A DNA stretch of 64,000 nucleotides from Avena insularis. Taxonomy: Eukaryota > Streptophyta > Magnoliopsida > Poales > Poaceae. Each line of letters begins with the position of its first letter. The stretch's first letter is position 1. Under the pieces are notes generated by a model. That model saw only the letters and a program-made list of their open reading frames with translations, was not told the DNA's origin and did no database searches. Location of the stretch: positions 118,041,503 through 118,105,502 of the forward strand of contig CM042692.1 in NCBI GenBank assembly GCA_023614405.1. The letters are read 5' to 3'. The position numbers and the translations under genes are program-made. Below are positions 40,712-53,541 of the stretch, one piece after another.

Positions 40712-42021
40712 TCACTCCTCATCAGACCACTTGAGGCGCTTGCCATCATTCCAGGTACTCCACATCCGACGAACTACTTTGTCCCAATTGGCATCTGACT
40801 TGGCTTTCCTATCTTCAGCGTCCTACGGCACAATTAGCGGTGCATCATAGGCCTGATTGTTGCCGCTAGAAGATGTCGTCTCTTTGTTTGCCGCTTCAGC
40901 TGCAGCCTCTCTGTCAGCTGCTTCTTCAGCTGCAAGCTCTCTTTCAGCTGCTTTTGCAGCCTCTCTGTCAGCTGCTTCAGATGTAACCAATTTCTTTGCA
41001 TATTCTACTTCAAACTCAGCTATACTGCATTTTCTACAAAGGGCTCCCCTAAGCTCGTCTTCCCTCTTGCAAATAGCGCAAAACATGAGGTAACGTAGAA
41101 TAAAAATGGATCTTCTTGTATAGCTGGTGGGTCACGGAAGCATCTATGGCTTCATACTTCAGGTTTATATCAGACAACGGCCACTCTTCCCAAAAATCGT
41201 GCCTATCCGTAGGGAATTCTTCCTTCATTGTGTCGTACGACTCATCAAGGATTCTAGTTGCGAGTGATGCCATTCTATCCTTCTTCCTTCCCCCTAGGAT
41301 CTTGACAAGACGCTGAATATCGATCCAGTTGTGCACAGGAATTATAATTTCCTCTTGATACAATTTCGAAAAATTAGTTGTTGTGTCGACAGTGCAGAAA
41401 ATAATTCCCTTTTTTTAAGGAACTGGCGCAACGCCGGACATTTCCCGTCAGTCCTGAAATTATGTAGTTTGTCATCACCAAAATTTATAACTACAAATAT
41501 TTTGTCAATGCAAGATCATCATCTCAATATAATTTTGAAAAGTTTAGTAAATGCAAGATCAAGACTCTCAACATTGTATTGTCATAATTTATTCGGTTTT
41601 GCTATTTCTCAGTCGACTGAACGAGTTGCACATTTCTTTTAACTACGGTTGTACTTTTCTTAGGTGATTGAGACTAAAGAAAATCTCAGTCGATTGAGAC
41701 ATAGGCAAACCATAATTTATTTGGTCCTAAGTAAAATCCAGTAGTTGCAAGATCAGCAAGTGGATAAAGAACAAGAGGATAAAACCCTAAAAGCGGTTAG
41801 CTACAGAGAGCAGATCTACAAACCGGGAGAGGTGGTAGAGGAGGACGTGTTTCCGCATGGCAAGTTGAACGACGGCGACTTCACTCCCTTCATATGGGTG
41901 CTCCGGGGTGTACTCGAGGTCTAATCCCACAAACTTGTCCTCGTCTATCCCAAGCCAACCCTCGTACATCCTCAGGTGTAGACAACGTCTATCTTCTTGT
42001 TGTCATGGGTAGATCTTCCAT
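40712..42021 (-). pseudogene. DEDD 3'-5' exonuclease-like gene, copy A (broken)
   Basis: Read on the minus strand. Exon 1, from the ATG at 42021 to about 41820, contains FVGLDLEYT (the D-x-E of exo motif I) and VVQLAMRKHVLLYHLSR. Exon 2, from about 41490, contains HNWIDIQRL, WPLSDINLKYEAIDASVTH (motif III Y-x3-D) and then CAIC...CRKC and an Ala/Glu-rich helix. These are hallmarks of the WRN-like exonuclease family of plants. Compared with copy B, this copy has a 25 bp deletion just after the start, several small indels near 41390-41450, a one-base insertion near 41105 that shifts the frame after the exonuclease domain, and a TAG at 40823-40825 before the ancestral end at 40712. TTATAATTAT at 42201-42210 may be its TATA box. 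Confidence 0.65.
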
Positions 42022-42530
42022 GGCGGCAAGGAGAAGACGGGAAGAAGAGAGTAGATGATAGGAAGAAGAAAAGTGGTTTTTGCGAGGCAGGGGAACGGTG
42101 GAACTATCAATGTGCCTTTATGGTAGGGGTTAACGATTGGGACGGAAGTCCAAGGAGAGACGCGTGGCGGTGGCCGTTCCAGCTTCTGAGTAACCAAAAA
42201 ATAATTATAACGCCGATACATGGGCCCTGTTTTGTCACGTCAATACACTGGGTAGGGGGTGTTGTCCTATCCACTGTGCCTACGCTGCAAGCCTACGTGA
42301 CAGCCACCCCGCCTAAGCGACGGGAGCGACATAACGGTGAACTGACAGGGGGGCCCAACTTGACGCCCGTTAGCCTGATTTTTTGTATTGAAACGTAAAG
42401 TTGAATTCGTGCTGAAAAAGACCCTCTGAGTATTTGGCACACCAACTCTAGTCATCTCGGCTGATTTCAGGGAACTTGGGTACCGTGTTGCCTGTACACC
42501 CCAACTTCTGGGGCGCAAAGTGATAATCTC

Positions 42531-45325
42531 CATGCAATGACACTAGTGGATCCATAGGTGGATTGTGAAAAGAACACACATGCATTGAACTCTGGTGGAT
42601 CCATATGCAATGACACTGGTGGATCCATGTATCGTCTCTGAAAACAACACACATTTCAATGACAATGGTAGATCCATATGTGGTTTGTGAAAAGAACATA
42701 CATCTCGTGACTCCAGCTGTGGTTAATGAGAAGAACACACATGTAATGACACTAGTGCATCTATATGTGGTTAATAAAAATAACACACATGCAATGACTG
42801 TAGATGTGGTTAATGAAAAGAACACACGTGGAATGACACTGGTGGATCCATAGGTGGATTGTGAAAAGAACACACATGCAATGACTCTAGCTGTGGTTAA
42901 TAATAAGAACACACATGCAATGACACTGGTGAATCCATATGTGGTCTCTGAAAAGAACAGACATGCAATGACTCTAGTGGATCCATATGTGGTATCTGAA
43001 AAAAAATAGACATGAAATGACTCTAGCTATGGTTAATGAGAAAAACACACATGCAATGACACTAGTGGTTCCATATGTGGTTTGTGAAAAGAACATACAT
43101 GCAATGACTCTAGCTGTTGTTAATGAGAAGAACACACATGCAATGACACTAGTGGATCCACAGGTGGATTGTCAAAAGAACACACATGTAATGACTCTAT
43201 CTATGGTTAATGAGAAGAACACACATGCAATGACACTGGTGGGTCCATATGTGGTCTCTGAAAAGAAGAGACATGCAATGACTCTAGTGGATCCATATGT
43301 GGTCTATGAAAAGAACACACATGCAATGACACTATATGTGGTTAATGTAAGAATACACATTTCAATGACAATGGTGGTTCCATACGTGGTTTGTGAACAG
43401 AACACACATGCAATGACTCTAGCTGTGGTTAATGAAAAGAACACACATGCAATGACTCTATTGGATCCATAGGTGGATTGTGAAAAGAACACACATGCAG
43501 TGACACTGTTGGATCCATATGTAGTCTCTGAAAAGAACACACATGCAATGACACTGGTGGATCCAAGTGTGGTCTCTGAAAAGAATACACATGCAATGAC
43601 ACTTGTGGATCCATAGGTGGATTGTGGAAAGAACACACATGCAATGACTCTAGTTGTTGTTAATAATAAGAACACATATGCAATGACACTGGTGGATCCA
43701 TATGTGGTCTCTGAAAAGAACAGACATGCAATGACTCTGGTGGATCCATATGTGGTTGTGAAAAGAATAGACATGAAATGACTCTAGCTGTGGTTAATGA
43801 GAAGAACACACATGCAATGACAATGGTGGTTCCATATGTGGTTCGTGAAAAGAACACACATGCAATGACGCTAGTTGTGGTTAATGATAAGAACACACGT
43901 GTGGATCCATAGGTGCATTGTGAAAAGAACACACATGCAATGAACTCTGGTCGATCCATATGCAATGACACTGCTGGATCCATGTGTGGTCTCTGAAAAG
44001 GACACACATTTCAACGACACTGGTAGATCCATATGTGGTCTGTGAAAAGAACACACATGCAATGCCACTAGATGTGGTTAATGAAAAAATACACATTTCA
44101 ATGACAATGGTGGTTCAATATGTGGTTTGTGACAAGAACACACATCCAATGACTCTAGATGTGCTTGATGAAAAGAACACACATGCAATAACACTGGTGG
44201 GTCCATAGGTGGATTGTGAAAAGAACACACATGCAATGAACTCTAGTTGTTGTTAATAAAAAGAACGCACATGCAATGACACTAGTGGATCCATATGTGG
44301 ATTGTGAAAAGAACAGACATGCATTGAACTCTGGTGGATCCATATGCAATGACACTGGTGGATCCATGTGTGGTCTCTAAAAAGAACACACATTTCAATG
44401 ACACTGGTAGATCCATATGTGGTTTGTAAAAAGAACATACATCTAGTGACTCTAGCTATGGTTAATGAGAAGAACACACATTCAATGACACTAGTGGATC
44501 CATATGTGATTAATGAAAATAACACACATGCAATGCCTGTAGCTGTGGTTAATGAAAAGAAAACACATGCAATGACACTGGTGGATCCATAGGTGGATTG
44601 TGAAAAGAACACACATGCAATGACACTAGTGAATCCATATGTGGTCTCTGAAAAGAACAGACATGCAATGACTCTGGTGGATCCATATCTGGTATGTGAC
44701 AAAAATAGACATGAAATGACTCTAGTTGTGGTTAATGAGAAGAACACACATGCAATGACACTGGTGGTTCCATATGTGGTTTGTGAAAAGAACACACATG
44801 CAATGACTCTAGCTATGGTTGATGAGAAGAACACACATGCAAAGACAGTAGTGGATCCATAGGTGGATTGTCAAAAGAACACACATGTAATGACTCTAGC
44901 TGTGGTTAATGAGAAGAACACACATGCAATGACACTGGTGGGTCCATATGTGGTCTCTAAAAAGAACAAACATGCAATGACTCTGGTGGATCCATATGTG
45001 GTATATGAAAAGAACACACATGCAATGACACTAGATGTGGTTAATGTAAGAATACAGATTTCAATGACAATGGTGGTTCGATACATGGTTTGTGAACAGA
45101 ACACACATGCAATGACTCTAGCTCTGGTTAATGAAAAGAACACACATGCAATGACTCTAGTGGATCCATAGGTGGATTGTGAAAAGAACACATATGCAAT
45201 GACACTGGTGGATCCATATGTTGTCTCTGAAAACAACACACATGCAATGACACAGGTGGATCCATATGTGGTCTCTAAAAAGAATACACATGCAATGACA
45301 CTTGTGGATCCATAGGTGGATTGTG
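42531..45325. repeat. Satellite array 3a (type 2 monomers)
   Basis: About 2.8 kb of a second subfamily. It shares the core gaacacacatgcaatgac but the 48 bp unit continues actggtggatccataggtggattgtgaaaa or ...ccatatgtggtctctgaaaa, and the 39 bp unit has gttaatgagaa. A recurring variant is acacatttcaatgacaatggtgg. A longer period of about 1.7 kb is visible (42590 against 44338). It matches 55348 to about 58190 in array 4. Confidence 0.93.
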
Positions 45326-48300
45326 AGAAGAACACACATGCAATGACTCTAGATGTGGTTAATGAGAAGAGCAGACATGCAATGACACCGGTGGATCCAT
45401 GTGGGGTTAATGATAAGAACACACATGCAATGACACTGGGTGTGGATCATGATATGGTTTGTGATAAGAACACGCATGCAATGACTCTAGCTGTGGTTCA
45501 TGGGAAGAACACACATGCAATGACATTGGGTGGAACCATGTGTGGTTTGTGAGAAGAACACACATGCAATGACACTGGTGGATCCATCTATAGACTTTGG
45601 GAAGAACACACATGCAATGACACAGGTGATATGTGGTATGTGAGAAGAACACACATGCAATGACTCTAGCTGTGGTTCATGAAAAGAGCAGACATGCGAT
45701 GACACTAGTGGATCCATGTTTGGTTCTTGGGAAGAACACACATGCACTGACATTGGTGGATCCATGTGTGGTCCATGGGAAAAACACACATGCAATGACT
45801 CTGGTGATATGTGGTTTGTGAGAAGAACACACATGGAATGACTCTAGCTATGGTTAATGAGAAGAGCAGACATGCAATGACACCGGTGGATCCATGTGTG
45901 GTTAATGAGAAGAACACACATGCAATGACACTAGGTGTGGTTCATGATATGGTGGTCAGAAGAACATGCATGCAATGACTCTAGCTGTGGTTCATGGGAA
46001 GAACACACATGCAATGACACTAGGTGGATGCATATGTGGTCCGTGGGAAGAACACACATGCAATGACACTGGTCGATCCATGTGTGGTTTGTGAGAAGAA
46101 CACGCATGCATTAACACTGGTGGATCCATGTGTGGTTCATGGGAAGAACACACATGGAATGACTCTGGTGATATGTGGTTTGTGATAAGAACACACATGC
46201 AATGACTCTAGCTATGGTTAATGAGAAGAGCAGACATGCAATGACACCGGTGGATCCATGTGTGGTTAATGAGAAGAACACACATGCAATGACACTGGGT
46301 GTGGCTCATGATATGGTGGTGAGAAGAACATGCATGCAATGACTCTAGCTATGGTTCATGGGAAGAACACACATGCAATGACACTGGGTGGATGCATATG
46401 TGGTATGTGGGAAGAACACACATGCAATGACACTGGTGGATCCATGTGTGGTCTGTGGGAAGAACACACATCCAATGACACAGGTGATATGTGGTCTGTG
46501 AGAAGAACACACATGCAATGACTCTAGCTATGGTTCATGAAAAGAGCAGACATGCGATGACACTGGGTGGATCCATGTGTGGTTTGTGACAAGAACACGC
46601 ATGCATTGACACTGGTGGATCCATGTGTGGTTCAAGGGAAGAACACACATGCAATGACTCTGGTGATATGTGGTTTGTGAAAAGAACAGACATGCAATGA
46701 CTCTAGCTGTGGTTAATGAGAAGAGAAGACATGCAATGACACCTGTGGATCCATGTGGGGTTTGTGAGAAGAACACACATGCAATGACTCTAGGTGTGGT
46801 TCATGAAAAGAGCAGACATGCGATGACTCTAACTGTGGTTCATGAAAAGAACACACATGCAATGACACCGGTGATATGTGGTTTGCGAGAAGAACACACA
46901 TGCAATGACACAGGGTGGGTCCATGTGTGGTCTGTGGGAAGAACACACATGCAATGACATTGGTGGATCCATGTGTGGTCTATGGGAAGAACACACATGC
47001 AATGACACAGGTGATATGTGGTCTGTGAGAAGAACACACATGCAATGACTCTAGCTGTGGTTCATGAAAAGAGCAGACATGCGATGGCACTGGTGGATCC
47101 ATGTGTGGTCTGTGAGAAGAACACACATGCAATGACTCTAGGTGTGGTTCATGAAAAGAGCAGACATGCGATGGCACTGGTGGATCCATGTGTGGTCTGG
47201 GGGAAGAACACACATGCAATGACTCTGGTGGTATGTCGTTTGTGAGAAGAACACACATGCAATGACTCGAGATGTGGTTAATGAGAAGAGCAGACACGCA
47301 ATGACACCGGTGGATCCATGTGGGGTTAATGATAAGAACACACATGCAATGACACTGGGTGTGGATCATGATATGGTTTGTGATAAGAACACGCATGCAA
47401 TGACTCTAGCTGTGGTTCATGGGAAGAACACACATGCAATGACACTGGGTGGAACCATGTGTGGTTTGTGAGAAGAACACACATGCAATGGCACTGGTGG
47501 ATCCATGTGTAGACTTTGGGAAGAACACACATGCAATGACACAGGTGATATGTGGTATGTGAGAAGAACACACATGCAATGACTCTATATGTGGTTCACG
47601 AAAAGAGCAGACATGCGATGACACTAGTGGATCCATGTTTGGTTCATGGGAAGAACACACATGCACTGACACTGGTGGATCCATGTGTGGTCCATGGGAA
47701 GAACACACATGCAATGACTCTGGTGATATGTGGTTTGTGAGAAGAACACACATGGAATGACTCTAGCTATGGTTAATGAGAAGAGCAAACATGCAATGAC
47801 ACCGGTGGATCCATGTGTGGTTAATGAGAAGAACACACATGCAATGACACTAGGTGTGGTTCATGATATGGTGGTGAGAAGAACATGCATGCAATGACTC
47901 TAGCTGTGGTTCATGGGAAGAACACACATGCAATGACACTAGGTGGATGCATATGTGGTCCGTGGGAAGAACACACATGCAATGACACTGGTCGATCCAT
48001 GTGTGGTCTGTGGGAAGAACACACATGCAATGACACAGGTGATATGTGGTCTGTGAGAAGAACACACATGCAATGACTCTAGCTATGATTCATGAAAAGA
48101 GCAGACATGCGATGATACTGGGTGGATCCATGTGTGGTTTGTGAGAAGAACACGCATGCATTAACACTGGTGGATCCATGTGTGGTTCATGGGAAGAACA
48201 CACATGGAATGACTCTGGTGATATGTGGTTTATAAGAAGAACACACATGCAATGACTCTAGCTTTGGTTAATGAGAAGAGCAGACATACAATGACACCGG

Positions 48301-51207
48301 TGGATCCATGTGTGGTTAATCAGAAGAACACACATGCAATGGCACTGGGTGTGGCTTATGATATGGTGGTGAGAAGAACATGCATGCAATGACTCTAGCT
48401 ATGGTTCATGGGAAGAACACACATGCAATGACACTGGGTGGATGCATATGTGGTATGTGGGAAGAACACACATGCAATGCACTGGTGGATCCATGTGTGG
48501 TCTGTGGGAAGAACACAAATGCAATGACACAAGTGATATGTGGTCTGTGAGAAGAACACACATGCAATGACTCTAGCTATGGTTCATGAAAAGAGAAGAC
48601 ATGTGATGCCACTGGGTGGATTCATGTGTGGTTTGTGAGAAGAACACGCATGCATTGACACTGGTGGATCCATGTGTGGTTCAAGGGAAGAACACACATG
48701 CAATGACTCTGCTGATATGTGGTTTGTGAAAAGAACAGAGATGCAATGACTCTAGATGTGGTTAATGAGAAGAGCAGACATGCAATGACACCTGTGGATC
48801 CATGTGTGGTTTGTGAGAAGAACACACATGCAATGACTCTAGGTGTGGTTCATGAAAAGAGCAGACATGCGATGACTCTAACTGTGGTTCATGAAAAGAG
48901 CAGACCTGCGATGCCACCGGTGGATCCATGTGTGGTCTATGAGAGGAACGCATATGCAATTACACCGGTGGATCCTTACGTAGTTTGTGAGAATAACACA
49001 CATGCAGTGACTCTAGCTGGATCCATGTGTGGTTCATGGGAAGAACACACATGCAATGACACAGGTGATATGTGGTCTGTGAGAAGAACACACATGCAAT
49101 GAATCTGGTGATATGTGGTTTGTGAAAAGAATAGACATGCAATGACTCTAGCTTTGGTTAATGAGAAGAGTAGACATGCAATGACACCGGTTGATCCATG
49201 TGTGGTTTGTGAGAAGAACACACATGCAATGACACTGGTGGATCCATGTGTGGTTCATGGGAAGAACACACATGCAATGACTCTGGTGATATGTGGTTTG
49301 TGAAAAGAACAGACATGCAATGACTCTAGCTGTGGTTAATGAGAAGAGCAGACATGCAATGACACCAGTGGATCCATGTGTGGTTTGTGAGAAGAACACA
49401 CATGCAATGACACTGGGTGTGGTTCATGATATGATTTGTAAGAACACACATGCAATGACTCTAGCTGTGGTTCATGAAAAGAGCACGCATGCGATGACTC
49501 TAGCTGTGGTTCATGGGAAGAGCAGACATGCAATGACACTGGGTGGATCCATGTGTGGTTTGTGAGAAGAACACACATGCAATGCCACTAGTGGATCCAT
49601 GTGTGGTCTTTGGGAAGAACACACATGCAATGACACTGGTGGATCCATGTGTGGTTCATGGGAAGAACACACACGCAATGACACCGGTGATATGTGGTTT
49701 GTGAGAAGAACATACATGCAATGACTCTAGCTGTGGTTCATGAAAAGAGCAGACATGCAATGAAACCGGTGGATCCATGTGGGGTTAATGAGAAGAACAC
49801 ACATGCAATGACACTGGGTGTGGTTCATGATATGGTTTGTGAGAAGAACACACATGCAATGACACTGGTGGATCCATGTGTGGTCTATGAGAAGAACACA
49901 CATGCAATGACACTAGGTGTGGATCATGATATGATTTGTGAGAAGAACACACATGCAATGACACTGGTGGATCCATGTGTGGTCTTTGGGAAGAACACAC
50001 ATGCAATGACACTGGTGATATGTGGTCTGTGAGAAGAACACACATCCAATGACTCTAGCTGTGGTTCATAAAAAGATCAAACATGCAATGACACTGGTGG
50101 ATCCATGTGTGGTTCATGGGAAGAACACACATGCAATGACACTGGTGGATCCATGTATGGTTTGTGAGAAGAACACACATGCAATTACACTGGTGGATCC
50201 ATGTGTGGTTCATGGGAAGAACACACATGCAATGACTCTTGTGATATGTGGTCTGTGAAAAGAACAGACATGCAATGACTCTAGCCGTGGTTAATGAGAA
50301 GAGCAGACATGCAATGACACCGGTGGATCCATGTGTGGTTTGTGAGAACAACACACATGCATTAACACAGGGTGTGGTTCATGATATGGTTTGTAAGAAG
50401 AACACACATCCAATGACACTAGTTGTGGTTCATAAAAAGTGCACGCATGCGATGACTCTAGATGTGGTTCATGGGAAGAGCAGATATACAATGACACTGG
50501 TGGATCCATGTGTGGTTCATGGGACGAACACACATGCAATGACACTGGTGGATCCATGTGTGGTCTGTGGGAAGAACATACATGCAATGACACTGGTGGA
50601 TCCATGTGTGGTTCATGGGAAGAACACACATGCAATGACACCGGTGATATGTGGTTTGTGAGAAGAACACACATGCAATGACTCTAGGTGTGGTTCATGA
50701 AAAGAGCAGACATGCAATGACACTGGTGGATCCTTGTGTGGTTCATGGGAAGAACACACATGCAATGACTCTGGTGGATCCATCTGTGGTTTGTGGGAAG
50801 AACACACATGCAATGACACTGGGTGGATCCATGTGTGGTCTGTGGGAAGAACAGACATGCAATGACACTGGTGGATCCATGTGTGGTCTGTGGGAAGAAC
50901 ACACATGCAATCAAACAGGTGATATGTGGCCTGTGAGAAGAACACACATGCAATGACTCTAGCCGTGGTTCATGGAAAGAGCAGACATGCGATGGCACTG
51001 GTGGATCCATGTGTGGTTTGTGAGAAGAACACACATGCAATGACACCGGTGGATACATGTGTGGTCAGTGGGAAGAACACACATGCAATGACACTGGTGA
51101 TATGTGGTTTGTGAGAAGAACACACATCCAATGACTCTAGTGTATCCTTACATGGTTTATGAGTGGTTTATGAGAAGAACACACATCCAATGAACTCTAG
51201 TGGATCT
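45326..51207. repeat. Satellite array 3b (type 1 monomers)
   Basis: About 5.9 kb of type 1 monomers, entered abruptly from type 2 near 45325. It matches the part of array 2 that precedes segment A; for example 48719-49102 resembles 36913-37347. A 1919 bp period links 45407/47326 and 45633/47552. Confidence 0.92.
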
Positions 51208-52034
51208 ATCTTGGCATAATTTGATGTATGCCATGATGTATTTCATTGTACAAGACACTCACTTTCCATTTTTATACTACTTAGTATCGCCCTTGGTTTT
51301 ATGTGGTACTACTCAGTTTTGCCCTGCTCTCTATCTTTCGTAGAAGCACAAATATGTGCTCATCCTGTCTGCTACTCCCTGATTGGTTATCACAGTTGTC
51401 ACTCGGATCATGCGCACCAACCGTTGATTCTGTGTGATCCAACAATGATTGTTGCACACGTCGTGCCCTTCACAATACAGCGTGAGACAGCACAGACATC
51501 TCCCTCAGCGAGACTTATACAAGAAGGAACACGATGCCGTCCATGGAAAAAGTCGTCGAGCGGTCATGCCATGTTTAATCAAGTCTGAAAAGCCTACTAC
51601 TACTACTACGCCACAACGCATGCGTCATCGAGTGCACGGTCGTCGATGGACAACTGCAATTTATTGCCACTTGATTTTAATAAGTCATATCCCATTTTTT
51701 ACGCAACGGCTCTCAATCACCAATTTTAGGGCCGTGTCAAACTTCGTACATAGAAATTGTGTGTGCGCCCTTTGCATGCGGCTTAATACAGAACTGGCAT
51801 GCATGGCCCGGGAAAAAACGTGACGTACCGTGCGCGTGTCGCGGTGCACGGTGTAGTCGACTGCGCGGCGCATTGCACAGTGGTGCAAGGAAACGTGCCT
51901 TGCTTCTATCCACCTTAACTATAGAGCCCCTCTCCGCACACCCACTCCCACTCTCGCTCACTGTCCCCACACAACCCTCTCCACTATCCCACCAGCATCC
52001 GCAAACTCCCGAGAATACCCCGTACGTGTCGGCG

Positions 52035-53071
52035 ATGGCTGAGGAGGATAAGGTGGCCATCATCGCCTCCGTGGCCGCCGGCGAGGAGGCCCCCGTCTCC
52101 TCGCCGGTCCCCGTCGACGCGTTGAAAGCAGCCGCTGTCCCTGTCCAGGCCTAGTGGAGGCATTGATGGCAGCCGCCGTTCCTGTCCAGGCTCCCGTCCC
52201 AGCTACCGACGGAGCCGCTGAAGAGGAGCCCCCCGCCGACGAGGAGGGCCCCGCCGGTCACAAGTAGATCACGCACTTCTTGGGAACCTATGATCCAGAT
52301 AAGTACATCGCTCCGCTGAACCCATAAGACACCGGCATCGATGACCTATGGTTGGAGGTAACTAGGTTTTGCTCCCCTCCCTGGTTCTTCTACCGTTTGT
52401 TAGAAATAATGGGATAATCTATTTAAAATTTAGCTGGTATTGTCATGTTTAATATTCTGGAATTAATCATGGAAATTGTGCCTAATTATCCAACACTGTT
52501 CCCATCGTTGGATGCTAGATATTGGTTTATTAGGATTCACTTATTCGCATTTCGATTGCTCGATCTTCTTACACCATCTACTCCCCCATTTTCCCTTTCT
52601 TCCAATAGGTTTTCAGCAGCGATGTCTGCAGCAATGACGAGTCCATTCACACCAAGGCTCATCAGGTGCTGAGGAGGCTGCGGGCCGGCAAGTACGACGG
52701 CTTCCTCAGGGACCCCTACAGCTGCCCCTTCCGCAAGGGGCATCATCGCTGACGAGTCGTAAGGCAAGCACTGCCTTAAACACCTTACTGAAGCATGCAG
52801 AGGTTGCGGGCTCCGGCATCCACAAAAGCGGCAAGCCCGAGCCCGCGAACATCAATGCCTACATCGCTGAACACCGTGCTCTCTGCATTCACATCCAAAA
52901 CCTCCAACGGGTGGCCATCAAAGAGGGTCGCATGCCTCCAATCAGGCCCAAGGCCCCCCCAAGTCCAAGAAACTGGGCAACAAGAAGTGGCGGAAGTACC
53001 AGAGGGAGATGGCGGAGGCGCGGGCGCTTGCAGGATGTGCCTGCAGCTGCGGCGGCTGCCCCTGCTGCTAA
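52035..53071 (+). pseudogene. zf-XS-like gene, copy B (broken)
   Basis: Same two-exon layout as copy A. The ATG is at 52035 and the donor GAG|GTAACT at 52357-52363 is intact. The acceptor is at 52607-52608 after a good pyrimidine tract, and exon 2 joins in phase to give VFSSDVCSNDESIHTKAHQV and then YDGFLRDPYSCPFRKG. The zf-XS-like helix (LLKHAEVAGSG) follows after a frame break near 52740. Private lesions include a TAG at 52265-52267 where copy A has CAG. Lesions shared with copy A are the early TAG after VPVQA, the frame change in exon 1, and a TAA after APLNP. The zf-XS finger is normally a short domain beside an XS domain; no XS domain is seen here. Confidence 0.55.
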
Positions 53072-53541
53072 GCAGCTTCTTTCTAGCTATATCCTATTTC
53101 TAGCTGAATGCATCGAACCTCGTTAAGCAACCTACTTTCTATCTCTATATCCTATTTAGCTGCGCACAACTATATCTACATTTGTTTTGTTTTCTGAATG
53201 AATGTATTATGCCTGGTGTGATTTGCTGCTCTAGATTTGCTACCTGATCGGAGGCAAAAAGAGGTCCAAAAGGGAACGAAATATCGAAGTGAGAATCTTC
53301 TCTAGATTTGCTACCAATTTGGGAAAAATGAAACATATATGTTTAGCGAGAGAGGAAAAGGGCACTCTTTCAAACTGCCAGTTAAGAAGCTACCATCTTG
53401 ACAAGCTACAAGACACATGCATAAACATAACACAACGAGGATTAAATTTATTTTACTAGTATCACTTGATGCGCTAGACATCTTGGCAAGCTAACTGAGT
53501 TCCACAAAACAGAAACATAACACTGACAAGTAAAATTTAAT
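53072..53541. other. Intergenic stretch between convergent genes, copy B
   Basis: About 470 bp, nearly identical to 40242-40711. It should hold the 3' ends of both transcripts. Nothing else is seen. Confidence 0.5.

Larger units (their letters stand above)
38371..42530. repeat. Segment A: unique block duplicated as segment B
   Basis: A 4.16 kb non-satellite block that matches 51208-55347 almost base for base, with scattered substitutions and small indels. It holds a zf-XS-like gene on the plus strand and an exonuclease-like gene on the minus strand, converging with about 470 bp between their ends. Type 1 satellite lies to its left and type 2 to its right, as for segment B. From 38371 to about 39070 there is upstream sequence of the plus-strand gene without any other feature that I recognise. 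Confidence 0.93.

Noticed and set aside
42201..42530. Open frames on the plus strand within the upstream region of the exonuclease-like gene (41997-42398)
   Set aside because: They are antisense to the leader and promoter of the minus-strand gene, show no domain, and differ in frame between the two copies.
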